A stretch of 10,284 nt of DNA from Clostridia bacterium (GCA_024682015.1 JAIKZT010000172.1:1-10284); one strand, 5' to 3'; positions 1-7,274 are shown, counted from the stretch's first letter. Notes: generated by a model from the sequence alone, not told the origin. Program-made: numbers and translations.

Positions 1-1
1 C

Positions 2-325
2 GGCGTTGCCGTGGAACTGGACGGCCGCCTGCCGGAGGATCCGGCGGAGAACTATCTGCTCGCCGCGGCTCTGCGCGAGTGCGTTACGAACGCGCTGCGC
101 CACGCGGGAGCGGATAGCGTATTCGTACGGGTCACGCGGGAGGGTGGCCTTTTGCGCGCGGTCTTCACGAATAACGGAAGGCCGCCGAAAGCCTCGGTCC
201 GCGAGGGCGGCGGCATCGCTTCGCTGCGGGAAAAGGCGGCGCAGGCCGGCGCGGCCGTGACCATAAGGAGTCTGCCGGATTTCGCCCTGACCCTGGAGAT
301 CCCCCAAAGAGGAGAATCGCTATGA
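2..325 (+). CDS. Sensor histidine kinase, C-terminal ATP-binding domain (5' partial)
   Basis: Only the last 107 residues lie in the window; the frame is open to the left edge. They form a HATPase_c domain of the kind found in NarX/LytS/DegS-like kinases. The N-box is ECVTNALRHA (nt 77-106), the G1-like box is FTNNGRPP (nt 164-187) and the G2-like box is GGGIASLREKA (nt 206-238). The G1 box has NNG where many kinases have DNG; I recall this NNG-PP pattern from clostridial LuxR-coupled kinases, so I do not read it as inactivation. The protein would autophosphorylate on a histidine in the missing upstream DHp domain and pass phosphate to the downstream regulator. The stop overlaps the regulator start as ATGA, indicating translational coupling. 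Signal, sensor domain and membrane topology cannot be seen. Confidence 0.88.
   Translation, partial: GVAVELDGRLPEDPAENYLLAAALRECVTNALRHAGADSVFVRVTREGGLLRAVFTNNGRPPKASVREGGGIASLREKAAQAGAAVTIRSLPDFALTLEIPQRGESL
310..314 (+). promoter_or_regulatory. Ribosome binding site of the response regulator
   Basis: AGGAG lies 7 nt before the ATG at 322 and inside the end of the kinase gene. It supports the ATG at 322 and translational coupling of the two-component pair. Confidence 0.75.
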
Positions 326-951
326 CGAGAGTTCTGATCGTTGACGACGAACGCAACATCCTGAAAGCCTATGAAGCGGACATCCGAAGGGCATCGGACC
401 GCTACGAACTCGCCGATTCCCTGACGCACGCAGCAGACGCCGTCCTGGCGTGCAGCAGGGGAGACGTGGACCTGGTCATCCTGGACATCAACACGGCCCG
501 GGGCGAGAGCGGCATCGAGGCGGCCGCGAAGCTGCGCAAAAACTGGCCGGATCTGAAGATCATCATCGCCACGTCGTACGCGGATGCCTATGCGCCGCGG
601 CAGGCGAGGGAGGCCGGGGCGGACAGCTTCTGGTATAAGGATCACAGCCCCGTGGACCTGCTCGAGGTGATGGACGCCGTCATGGCGGGCAGCGGGTACT
701 GGCCAAAAGAGGCGCCGGTCGTGGTCCTGGGGCGCATCGAGAGCAGCGCCTTGACGGACGCGGAAGTGGAGGTGCTCCACGCGCTCGTGGAGTGCGTGTC
801 CATCCGGCGCATGGCCGAGAAACTGTTCATAGAAGAGAGCACGGTAAAATCGCACCTGAAGAACATCTGCAACAAAGTCGGTTGCGGCAGCAAGACGGAA
901 CTGCTGATCCTGCTGATGGAGGCCAAGTTCGTGCTGCCGCCGAGGCGGTGA
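322..951 (+). CDS. NarL/FixJ-type response regulator (receiver + LuxR helix-turn-helix)
   Basis: This 209-residue transcription factor is the partner of the kinase just upstream (4-bp ATGA overlap). The receiver domain spans about residues 3-122: acidic pair D8/D9, phospho-acceptor D55 in LVILDIN, switch T84 in IIATS, and K106 in WYKD. A linker leads to a LuxR-type helix-turn-helix at about 143-200, with LTDAEVEVL, then a recognition helix region around ESTVKSHLKNICNKVG. All receiver catalytic residues are present, so phosphorylation should control DNA binding. The length is standard for the family. The target is unknown: the only gene immediately downstream is the secreted LRR gene, which has its own A+T-rich upstream region with a dyad, so regulation of it is possible but inferred. 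Confidence 0.93.
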   Translation: MTRVLIVDDERNILKAYEADIRRASDRYELADSLTHAADAVLACSRGDVDLVILDINTARGESGIEAAAKLRKNWPDLKIIIATSYADAYAPRQAREAGADSFWYKDHSPVDLLEVMDAVMAGSGYWPKEAPVVVLGRIESSALTDAEVEVLHALVECVSIRRMAEKLFIEESTVKSHLKNICNKVGCGSKTELLILLMEAKFVLPPRR

Positions 952-1010
952 CCCGTCCGGCTCTTAAAAATTATATATATATTTCGCCAAACAACCAATT
1001 GCCGCAGTAT

Positions 1011-1027
1011 TTGTGATATGATAACAA
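1011..1027 (+). promoter_or_regulatory. Candidate extended -10 promoter overlapping a dyad, upstream of the LRR gene
   Basis: TGATATGAT (1014-1022) is an extended -10 box (TG-n-TATGAT). No good -35 box sits 17 bp upstream, but an A+T tract (964-984, alternating TA) could act as an UP-like element. The start point would be near 1029, giving a leader of only about 15 nt that still includes the ribosome binding site. The same bases form an imperfect dyad TTGTnAT...ATnACAA (1011-1027, 12 of 17 positions symmetric), a possible regulator site. Position and symmetry are read directly; function is inferred. Confidence 0.4.
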
Positions 1028-1030
1028 AAA

Positions 1031-1038
1031 GGGAGGTG
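1031..1038 (+). promoter_or_regulatory. Ribosome binding site of the LRR gene
   Basis: GGGAGGTG lies 5 nt before the ATG at 1044, a strong Shine-Dalgarno that fixes the start of the secreted protein and gives a proper signal peptide. Confidence 0.8.
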
Positions 1039-1043
1039 ACAAT

Positions 1044-3839
1044 ATGAACAGAAAACGCGTTTTCAGGCGCCTTGCAATCGCCGTTCTAGGACTTACCTTG
1101 GCATTTGCACCTTTGTTCTGCTCCACTGCCAGCGCCCTGGATGAAGTGCCGATCAATGCTTCGACTTTCCCGGACGATGTATTCCGGGCGTATGTTTCAA
1201 AGACGATCGACACCGACAAGGATGGCAAATTGAGCATACCGGAGATCTCCATGGGGCTGGTCGTCAATGTGGACGACATGGATATCAGTTCTCTTGCGGG
1301 CATCGAATATTTGCAGGGACTGCAGGAACTGAGCATGCGGAGCGTAAAGCTGTCGGAGCCTCTGGACCTCAGCCAGAACACCGACCTGATCCGCCTCAGA
1401 TGCAATAACTGCGGACTGACGGAACTGGACCTGTCCGGCTGCCCCAATCTTCAGCACCTGTCCGTCAACGATAACGGGCTTTCGGAACTGGATGTCAGCG
1501 GTTGCCCAAACCTGATGGAGCTCAGTCTCATGCGGACGAACATCACGACGCTGGATACGTCGGGCAATCCGATCCTGGAAAAGCTCTTCATCCGCGATAC
1601 GCATATCGGTCCCCTGGACGTAACGGCCAATCAAGCCCTGAAAGTCCTGGATGCCTGGAATACGGACCTGATGGCGCTGGACGTCAGCAGCTGTCCGGAT
1701 CTGGAGGAACTCAGCGTCAGCAAAAATGGCGGCTACAGCAGCATTGAGCTCCTGGACGTATCCCATAATCCGAAGCTCAGATATCTCAGCTGCTACAGCA
1801 CGTCCATGGAGATGATCGACGTGAGAGGCTGTCCGCTCCTCGTCAAAGCCTGCGCGGAAGGGAGCCGGCAGGGCATCGGTTTCAACGGGTATTACCTGAA
1901 GCAGGACGACGTAACGCTGAGCATTTCGACATCCGTCGTAACGAAGATCATCGCCGGCGACGTCATCATCGACGAAACGACGTTCCCCGACGACCCGTTC
2001 CGCGAGTACGTGAGCATGATCATCGACAAAGACGGCGACGGCTGGCTGTCCATCGAAGAGGCGAAGGCGGCGGTGAGAGTCTCCCATAGCGGAAGAGGCG
2101 TCGCTTCTCTGAAAGGCATCGAATACCTGGCGTGGGCGGAAGAGATCGCGTGCAGCTACAATTGGCTGAAGGAGCTCGATCTGCGCTGGAATTTCCGTCT
2201 TGAGGAGCTCGACTGTTCCCATAACCAGATCGCGAGCCTCAAACTTCCCGCAGGGTCGGGCATCCGGTACGTGCGGCTGTACGACAATCCGCTCGCATCT
2301 TTCGACGCGGGGCCGTATCCGAACCTGCGCAGCGCCGTTTTGTACGGCAATTATGATACGTACGGCGGTTACATGAGCGCGTTTGAGGCGGGCTCCGGCG
2401 ATAACCTGCACGTCCTGATGATCGATCAGGATGTGGATCTTTCAATCGACGGGCTCATGCCCATCGTCGGGCACTATTTCCCGGACGTCAAGCTGCGGGG
2501 GTATCTGCGCGGTTTCGACGTCAACAGGGACGGGATGTTCAGCGAGTATGAACGAGGCAGGGTCGGCGAGATCGATTGCTCCGGTATGTGGGTCACGTCG
2601 CTGGAAGGCATCGGGTACTTTACGCATCTGGGCACCCTGGACTGTTCCGACAACGCCCTGCCGGAACTCGACCTCTCCAGGAACCATAACCTGAGGAGGC
2701 TGTATTGCCAGAACAATTCCCTGACGCACCTGAACACGGCTGATGCGCCTTTCCTGGAGGAACTGTACTGTTATGGGAACAGCATCGGAAGGCTCGATCT
2801 GCTGAAGAACGATACGCTGACGCAGGTCGTCACGGGCGGCGCCCTGACGGCCTATGCGGATACCACGCTCTACGAGAGCGCGTACGGCAAACTGTGGATC
2901 GATAAGGACACGGAGATCGGCCTGTCCGTCATCCCCATCACGGAGGAGTACTTCCCGGATCCGGCTTTCCGCGCCATCATCAGTTCGGGCGTTGACCGCG
3001 ACGCAAGCGGCACGCTGAACCAGGAAGAACTCGGCCTGCGGGAACTCAACGTGGAAAACAAGGGCATCTCCTCGCTGAAGGGCATCGAGTTCTTCACGGA
3101 GCTGTGGCGGCTGTACTGCGCCGGCAATGCGATCAAGGAACTGGACGTCAGCAGCATGCCCGGGCTTTACCGCCTCGACTGCTGCGACAACAGCCTGAAG
3201 ACGCTCATTCTGGGAAATAACGATGAACTGCTGTTCCTCTCCGCCTGCGGCAACGCCATTGAGACGCTGGACCTGTCCGGCTGCCCGATCCTGCTGAACG
3301 CGTACACGTATCCGCTGAACGGCGAGCCGAAGATCCTTCACGACGACGAGAGGGATTACGATTATCTGATGTACGAATCCGTATCCGGCACGCTGCACAT
3401 CGATACCGATACGGCCGTCATCACGGCCGCAGGCCACGCTCTGAAGCGGGTTTCGGCTAAGGCGCCGACCATGACGGAGTCCGGCTGCATCGAGCACTAT
3501 TACTGCTCTCTGTGCGGCAATTATTATGAAGACAGCGATTCTGCCAGGCAGCTGACCTGGAAGGAAGTCATGATCCCGCGGATCGGCGTGGACATCGTCG
3601 ACGCCTTCAGCTATCCGGACGATCCCATCTTCGAGGTCAGTCTGGATAAGGAAAGGGAGGACAAGATCTTCGTCCTCGTCTGCGAGTACGACGCGGCCGG
3701 CCGCTTCCTGGGCCTGCATGTCGAAGCGGTTTTGGGCGAGGGAACCTACGCGACGTTCGAAGATCCCGAAAGCCCGTATCGTACGGTGATGGTTACAGAT
3801 GAGGACGGCATGCCGCTGGGCGAATCGCTCTCGAAATAA
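1044..3839 (+). CDS. Secreted leucine-rich-repeat protein with four EF-hand-like modules
   Basis: A 931-residue exported protein. Residues 1-31 are a Sec signal peptide (MNRKRVFRR, hydrophobic core, probable cleavage ASA|LDEV). Four modules follow, each opening with a motif like FPDD-F-R-Y, then an EF-hand-type loop, then S-L-x-G-I-E-Y/F and leucine-rich repeats of about 21 residues (for example LTELDLSGCPNLQHLSVNDNG). The loops have calcium ligands at D56/D58/D60/E67, D328/D330/D332/E339, D492/N494/D496/E503 and D651/D653/S655/E662. Modules 2-4 end in an ID-x-D-T/V type segment (about 460-465, 619-624, 786-791). Residues 796-846 hold a Cys-bearing module (H798, C815, C821, C824); 847-931 is an unrecognised tail. 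There is no LPXTG motif, S-layer domain or C-terminal membrane helix, so it is probably released or held non-covalently. Ligand binding or adhesion is inferred from the LRR fold. Confidence 0.88.
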   Translation: MNRKRVFRRLAIAVLGLTLAFAPLFCSTASALDEVPINASTFPDDVFRAYVSKTIDTDKDGKLSIPEISMGLVVNVDDMDISSLAGIEYLQGLQELSMRSVKLSEPLDLSQNTDLIRLRCNNCGLTELDLSGCPNLQHLSVNDNGLSELDVSGCPNLMELSLMRTNITTLDTSGNPILEKLFIRDTHIGPLDVTANQALKVLDAWNTDLMALDVSSCPDLEELSVSKNGGYSSIELLDVSHNPKLRYLSCYSTSMEMIDVRGCPLLVKACAEGSRQGIGFNGYYLKQDDVTLSISTSVVTKIIAGDVIIDETTFPDDPFREYVSMIIDKDGDGWLSIEEAKAAVRVSHSGRGVASLKGIEYLAWAEEIACSYNWLKELDLRWNFRLEELDCSHNQIASLKLPAGSGIRYVRLYDNPLASFDAGPYPNLRSAVLYGNYDTYGGYMSAFEAGSGDNLHVLMIDQDVDLSIDGLMPIVGHYFPDVKLRGYLRGFDVNRDGMFSEYERGRVGEIDCSGMWVTSLEGIGYFTHLGTLDCSDNALPELDLSRNHNLRRLYCQNNSLTHLNTADAPFLEELYCYGNSIGRLDLLKNDTLTQVVTGGALTAYADTTLYESAYGKLWIDKDTEIGLSVIPITEEYFPDPAFRAIISSGVDRDASGTLNQEELGLRELNVENKGISSLKGIEFFTELWRLYCAGNAIKELDVSSMPGLYRLDCCDNSLKTLILGNNDELLFLSACGNAIETLDLSGCPILLNAYTYPLNGEPKILHDDERDYDYLMYESVSGTLHIDTDTAVITAAGHALKRVSAKAPTMTESGCIEHYYCSLCGNYYEDSDSARQLTWKEVMIPRIGVDIVDAFSYPDDPIFEVSLDKEREDKIFVLVCEYDAAGRFLGLHVEAVLGEGTYATFEDPESPYRTVMVTDEDGMPLGESLSK

Positions 3840-3860
3840 CTTAAAACATCTGCCTCTTCG

Positions 3861-3889
3861 AGATCCCGGGAAATCCCGGGATCTTTTTT
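3861..3889 (+). terminator. Rho-independent terminator after the LRR gene
   Basis: A perfect 10-bp stem, AGATCCCGGG (3861-3870) with CCCGGGATCT (3875-3884), loop AAAT, is followed by six T's (3884-3889). It lies 21 nt after the LRR stop codon and just before the promoter of the next operon, so it insulates the two units. Confidence 0.92.
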
Positions 3890-3900
3890 GATTTTAACTG

Positions 3901-3930
3901 TTGACACCGTACTATGTGCCATAGTACACT
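3901..3930 (+). promoter_or_regulatory. Sigma-A-type promoter of the ytrA-like operon
   Basis: A perfect -35 box TTGACA (3901-3906), an 18-bp spacer, and a -10 box TACACT (3925-3930, 4 of 6 to consensus). The start point would be near 3937, about 19 nt before the repressor ATG. This rules out the upstream in-frame ATG at 3914, which would lie inside the promoter. Confidence 0.8.
3909..3927. promoter_or_regulatory. Operator: perfect inverted repeat inside the promoter
   Basis: GTACTATG (3909-3916), spacer TGC, CATAGTAC (3920-3927): two exactly complementary 8-bp arms filling the -35/-10 spacer and touching the -10 box. The location means a bound protein would block RNA polymerase. The YtrA-type regulator encoded immediately downstream is the obvious ligand, since this family normally represses its own operon. 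The symmetry is seen directly; the ligand is inferred. Confidence 0.8.
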
Positions 3931-3942
3931 TAATACAACAAC

Positions 3943-3948
3943 AGGAGG
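3943..3948 (+). promoter_or_regulatory. Ribosome binding site deciding the repressor start
   Basis: AGGAGG is 7 nt before the ATG at 3956 but only 1 nt before the in-frame ATG at 3950, so 3956 is the better start. Confidence 0.8.
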
Positions 3949-3955
3949 TATGAGG

Positions 3956-4336
3956 ATGATACAGCTGGATCTGAAGAGCAGAAAATCCATCTACGAGCAG
4001 ATCATGGACGGATTCAAAGAGCTCATATCCCGCGGCATCCTGAAAGCGGGCGATAAACTGCCGTCCGTGCGCGAGCTGTCCAGAACGCTCACCGTCAATC
4101 CGAACACGATCCAGAAGGCCTACCGCCAGCTGGAATCGGACGGATACATCTACACGGTGTCGGGGCTTGGCTGCTTCGCCTCGGACAGACCCGGCGCGCC
4201 GGATCTGGGAAAAGCAGAGGCGATCTACGAAACGATCGAGGACTGCGTAAGGCAGCTGCGCTATGTGGGGGTCACCGACGAAGAGATCCGCGGCAGGCTC
4301 CTGGCGATCGCCGGCGGAAGGGAGGAAAAGGGATGA
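3956..4336 (+). CDS. YtrA-like GntR-family transcriptional repressor
   Basis: A 126-residue regulator of the short YtrA subfamily of GntR. The winged helix-turn-helix covers about residues 9-77: SIYEQIMDGFKELISRG, then GDKLPSVRELSRTLTVNPNT and the recognition helix IQKAYRQLESDGYIYT. The C-terminal part (about 84-120) is only a short helical dimerisation tail, without the large effector domain of FadR- or HutC-type members; this length is usual for YtrA. It is first in an operon with an ABC ATPase (ATGA overlap) and permease. In Bacillus subtilis and relatives, YtrA-type repressors keep such ABC operons off until cell-wall-active compounds are present. The palindrome in the promoter just upstream suggests autorepression. 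The inducer is unknown here. Confidence 0.93.
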   Translation: MIQLDLKSRKSIYEQIMDGFKELISRGILKAGDKLPSVRELSRTLTVNPNTIQKAYRQLESDGYIYTVSGLGCFASDRPGAPDLGKAEAIYETIEDCVRQLRYVGVTDEEIRGRLLAIAGGREEKG

Positions 4337-5235
4337 TCAACGTAAAAGGCCTGTGCAAGCAGTTCGACGGCTTCCAGGCATTAAGCAACTTAAATCTGAA
4401 CGTGGAGAAAGGCTCCATCTACGGCCTGATCGGGGTCAACGGGAGCGGCAAGACCACGCTGATCCGCCATCTGACAGGGGTTCTGCGCCCGGATAGCGGC
4501 ACGGTGCAGATGGACGGACAGGACGTATTCGACAACATCGGCATCAAGCAGAGGCTGGGGTACATCCCCGACGAGCTGTTCTTTTTCGGCTCCTACAGCC
4601 TGCGCAGCATGAGCCGCTTTTACAAGGGCCTCTATCCGCGCTGGAACGAGGACCGCTACGACGCCATGGTCGAAGACTTCGGCCTGCCCGAACGCGGCAA
4701 GCTGGCCCGGTTTTCCAAGGGTATGCAGAAGCAGGCGCAGTTCATCCTGACGATGAGCTGCATGCCGGACTTTCTCGTGCTGGACGAACCCATCGACGGC
4801 CTCGATCCCCTCGTGCGCCGCAAGGTCTGGAAATACGTCGTGGACGACGTGGCCGAGCGCGGCCTGACGGTGCTCGTGAGCTCCCACAACCTGAAGGAGA
4901 TGGAGGGCATCTGCGATTCCATCGGCATCCTGTCGGCGGGCGAGATGAAGATCGAGCGCAGCCTCGACGAGCTGACGGCGGGCATCCACAAGGTGCAGGC
5001 GGCTTTCCACAACCAGGAGGACGCGGACAGAGCGTTCGCGGGGCTGAACGTGGTGCACCGGGAGAAGTCCGGCAGCATCGAGCATCTGATCATCCGGGGC
5101 GAGCGGGAAGCGGTGGAGCGCGCCGTATACGCGGCTGACCCCATCATCTTCGACATGCTGCCGCTGTCTCTGGAAGAAGTCTTTATCTTTGAGATGGGAG
5201 GTGAGAACGATGACATCAAGAGCATCCTGGCTTAA
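4333..5235 (+). CDS. ABC transporter ATP-binding protein, YtrB-like
   Basis: A 300-residue cytoplasmic ATPase that powers the membrane partner encoded next. Walker A is GVNGSGKTT (34-42), the signature is FSKGMQKQ (127-134), Walker B is FLVLDEP (147-153), the D-loop is GLDP (156-159) and the H-loop histidine is H185 in SSHNL. All catalytic motifs are intact. The Q-loop region reads GYIPDELFF (76-84), with Asp where many ATPases have Gln; this resembles the YtrB/CcmA-like exporter group as I remember it. Residues from about 215 to 300 form a C-terminal accessory domain with no motif I recognise. GGAGG (4321-4325) precedes the ATG by 7 nt; the start overlaps the repressor stop by ATGA, and the end overlaps the permease start by 26 bp, showing tight coupling. 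Confidence 0.95.
   Translation: MINVKGLCKQFDGFQALSNLNLNVEKGSIYGLIGVNGSGKTTLIRHLTGVLRPDSGTVQMDGQDVFDNIGIKQRLGYIPDELFFFGSYSLRSMSRFYKGLYPRWNEDRYDAMVEDFGLPERGKLARFSKGMQKQAQFILTMSCMPDFLVLDEPIDGLDPLVRRKVWKYVVDDVAERGLTVLVSSHNLKEMEGICDSIGILSAGEMKIERSLDELTAGIHKVQAAFHNQEDADRAFAGLNVVHREKSGSIEHLIIRGEREAVERAVYAADPIIFDMLPLSLEEVFIFEMGGENDDIKSILA
5196..5201 (+). promoter_or_regulatory. Ribosome binding site deciding the permease start
   Basis: GGGAGG, 8 nt before the ATG at 5210 and located inside the 3' end of the ATPase gene. It favours 5210 over the longer in-frame TTG at 5189, which has no site in front of it. Confidence 0.75.
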
Positions 5236-7102
5236 CCTCGCGCTCATTCGCGAAAACTTCAAGCGCTTCTGGCCCCTCATGATCGGCGGCCTGGCGTTCT
5301 GGCTCGTCTGTGGCCCGTTCGCGCTGGCCATGGGAGGCTATCCTTACAGTTATCACTTCATGCGCAGCATCCTGCGCCACCTGAACCCGGCGCCGGTCCT
5401 GCTGAACATCGCGCTGCCGGTGGCCATGGCGGTCAGCTGCTTCAGTTACCTGCACCGCAGCAACTCATCCGGCGTGATGCACACTATGCCGTTCTCGCGC
5501 CGCAGCCTGTTCGTAAGCAATTACGTAAGCGGCCTGGCGATGTCGCTGGCGCCTGTCGTCATCATCAGCGTCATCCTGCTCTTCATGCGCAGCGGCGTGG
5601 AGACGCTCTTCTACGACAGCGATCCCGTGTACGCCACGGGGACAGCCATCCTGCGCTTCCTGCTGGAGGAGTTCACCATCATCACGTTCGTGTACAGCGT
5701 TTCGGTGTTCGCCGCGGTCATCAGCGGCCTGTCGGTCATCCATACGCTGACGGCCGTCGCGCTCAACTTCATCTGCCCGGCGCTGTTTCTGCTGATGATG
5801 GGGTACATGGAGGTGTACGAATACGGCTTTACGGGCGGCAGCCTGCTGGAGGACTTCGCCATCCGGATGAACCCGTACCTGCTGATATTGGGCGAGGATG
5901 GATTTTCGGCCAAGGAGGTCTGCTTCTACGTGCTGATCGCGCTGGTCATCACGGTCGCGGCCTACCTGCTCTACAAGCTGCGCCGCCTGGAGCGGGCAGG
6001 GGACAGTTACGTCTTCTCCCCTGCCAGATACATCATCGGCTTTCTGATGGTGTTCGCGGCCAGCAGCGTGACGGGCCTCGTGTTCCAGGGCGAGATCGGA
6101 TACGCCGCATACGTGCTGGGATTCGTCGTGGGCTACATCATCGCGCAGATGATCGTTACCCGTTCCACGAAGATCTTCACGAAGCAGTGTCTGGCTTCCG
6201 GCCTCGTCTACGCCCTCGTGATCGCCGCGGTCGTCTGCGTGTTCCGCCTCGACCTCATCGGCTATCAGAAGCGCGTACCGGATCCGGCGAAGGTCCAGAG
6301 CGTTACGATCTACTCGAATACGTTCGACATGGGGCTGGACGGCGTCTACGACGAGATCTCCGATCCCGCGAACATCGAGCGGGTCACGAATTTCCACAGG
6401 CAGATCGTCGCTGACCCCGCCAATTATCAGAAACCCTGGACCAGTTACTCCACGGCCGAATACGGAACGGTGGATTCCCGCGACACGCTGGAGCAGCCTG
6501 TATCCCTGCAGCTGACGTATGCGATGAAGAACGGCCGCACCTTGACGCGTGACTACTGGATCCCGGCCAGAATGCTGAAGGACAGTGCCGACATGCGCGA
6601 CGTCTGGAACAGCGCGGAGAACATCGGCATTGCTCGCTACCTCGCCGAAATGGACGCGAAGAATCTCGCCATTACGATCGAGGGCTACAACCTGACCGAC
6701 GCGAGCGGCGATCAGCTGTCCAACTGGGAGGAATTTGACGACGATAACTACGCGATCGGCAACAGCGGCTTATCGGATAAGCAGGCTCTGCTGGACGGTC
6801 TGAAAAAGGACGCGACTATGATCGACTACGACAGCCTGTTCGAGAATACGGGCTACGAGCCAAGCCTCAGCGTCCATCTCGACTTCCGTATGCCCGCCGA
6901 TCCGACCGCGCCGGAGGACTACATCAGCGGAAACGCCTGGAATTACTACGATTACGACGGCGAAGGCCGGCCGATCTACAAGCATCTCGTCATGGATGTC
7001 AACGTAACGAAGCGTTCCGTCAACACGCTGAACGCGCTGCTGAACATGAACGTTTCGGACGATCTGAAGCTCGCCGCGCGGATCATAGCAGGGGGAAAAT
7101 AG
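5210..7102 (+). CDS. ABC-2-type permease with large C-terminal extracytoplasmic domain (YtrC/D-like)
   Basis: A 630-residue membrane protein, partner of the ATPase upstream (genes overlap by 26 bp). The N-terminal half has about nine hydrophobic segments (roughly 22-42, 60-80, 104-126, 150-172, 177-199, 238-254, 272-292, 296-316, 330-348). Between segments 2 and 3 is a conserved-looking stretch LHRSNSSGVMHTMPFSRR then SLFVSNYVSGL (81-109), typical of YtrC/YtrD and related ABC-2 permeases ('SLP..R..LF..N'). After the last helix, residues 350-630 form a soluble, acidic, Tyr/Asp-rich domain with no membrane segment, probably outside the cell. I recall a domain of this type (possibly DUF6449) on other Bacillota ABC permeases but cannot confirm it. 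The substrate is unknown; a role in resisting wall-active compounds follows from the YtrA context only. Confidence 0.88.
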   Translation: MTSRASWLNLALIRENFKRFWPLMIGGLAFWLVCGPFALAMGGYPYSYHFMRSILRHLNPAPVLLNIALPVAMAVSCFSYLHRSNSSGVMHTMPFSRRSLFVSNYVSGLAMSLAPVVIISVILLFMRSGVETLFYDSDPVYATGTAILRFLLEEFTIITFVYSVSVFAAVISGLSVIHTLTAVALNFICPALFLLMMGYMEVYEYGFTGGSLLEDFAIRMNPYLLILGEDGFSAKEVCFYVLIALVITVAAYLLYKLRRLERAGDSYVFSPARYIIGFLMVFAASSVTGLVFQGEIGYAAYVLGFVVGYIIAQMIVTRSTKIFTKQCLASGLVYALVIAAVVCVFRLDLIGYQKRVPDPAKVQSVTIYSNTFDMGLDGVYDEISDPANIERVTNFHRQIVADPANYQKPWTSYSTAEYGTVDSRDTLEQPVSLQLTYAMKNGRTLTRDYWIPARMLKDSADMRDVWNSAENIGIARYLAEMDAKNLAITIEGYNLTDASGDQLSNWEEFDDDNYAIGNSGLSDKQALLDGLKKDATMIDYDSLFENTGYEPSLSVHLDFRMPADPTAPEDYISGNAWNYYDYDGEGRPIYKHLVMDVNVTKRSVNTLNALLNMNVSDDLKLAARIIAGGK

Positions 7103-7136
7103 GGCACAGCCCGTTCAAAAGGGGATATGAGAGAGC

Positions 7137-7186
7137 AAGGGGACCGGATGAAGCGCATCGGAAACGAGCGTCATGTCCGGCCCCTT
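7137..7186 (+). terminator. Probable terminator after the ytr-like operon
   Basis: AAGGGG-a-CCGGA (7137-7148) pairs with TCCGGCCCCTT (7176-7186): an 11-bp stem with one bulged A and a long loop. The T run after it is short (TTT, 7185-7187), so termination may be partial. It lies 34 nt after the permease stop and before the next promoter. Confidence 0.55.
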
Positions 7187-7231
7187 TGTACTGCCTGCGT
7201 TCGGTCTTTTCTGTGCCGGCCGGACATTTCG

Positions 7232-7240
7232 TGATATAAT
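7232..7240 (+). promoter_or_regulatory. Extended -10 promoter of the C26/M20 operon
   Basis: TGATATAAT: a perfect TATAAT (7235-7240) with the TG extension at 7232-7233. The -35 at 17 bp (TGTGCC, 7212-7217) is poor, as expected for an extended -10 promoter. The start point would be near 7247, about 33 nt before the ATG at 7280. Confidence 0.7.
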
Positions 7241-7266
7241 GGGCGTACAAGCGGCTACATGCCGAA

Positions 7267-7274
7267 AAGGAGGG
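7267..7274 (+). promoter_or_regulatory. Ribosome binding site deciding the C26 hydrolase start
   Basis: AAGGAGGG lies 5 nt before the ATG at 7280. The longer in-frame start at 7259 lies upstream of this site and would add residues the family lacks. Confidence 0.78.

Noticed and set aside
1044..1140. Lipoprotein signal (Cys26 in the leader of the LRR protein)
   Set aside because: The residues before the Cys (PLF) do not fit a lipobox; the ASA site five residues later fits ordinary signal peptidase.
1350..1800. Repeated DNA units as a possible CRISPR array
   Set aside because: The repeats are imperfect, 63 bases long in step with the reading frame, and encode 21-residue LRRs.
1197..2411. Long open frame (404 codons) on the - strand across the LRR gene
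   Set aside because: It mirrors the repeat and codon pattern of the + strand gene, has no ribosome site, and its protein is a compositionally odd Gln/Val/Arg-rich sequence with no family motif.
2442..3719. Second long - strand frame (425 codons) across the LRR gene
   Set aside because: Same reason: an antisense shadow of a G+C-rich repetitive gene with clear signal peptide and domains on the + strand.
3914..3955. Earlier ATG (3914) as the start of the YtrA-like gene
   Set aside because: It lies inside the promoter/operator, upstream of the predicted transcription start, and has no ribosome site.
4390..6397. Long - strand frames opposite the ABC ATPase and permease
   Set aside because: The + strand proteins have complete catalytic motifs and membrane segments; the opposite frames are His/Asp/Arg-rich shadows.
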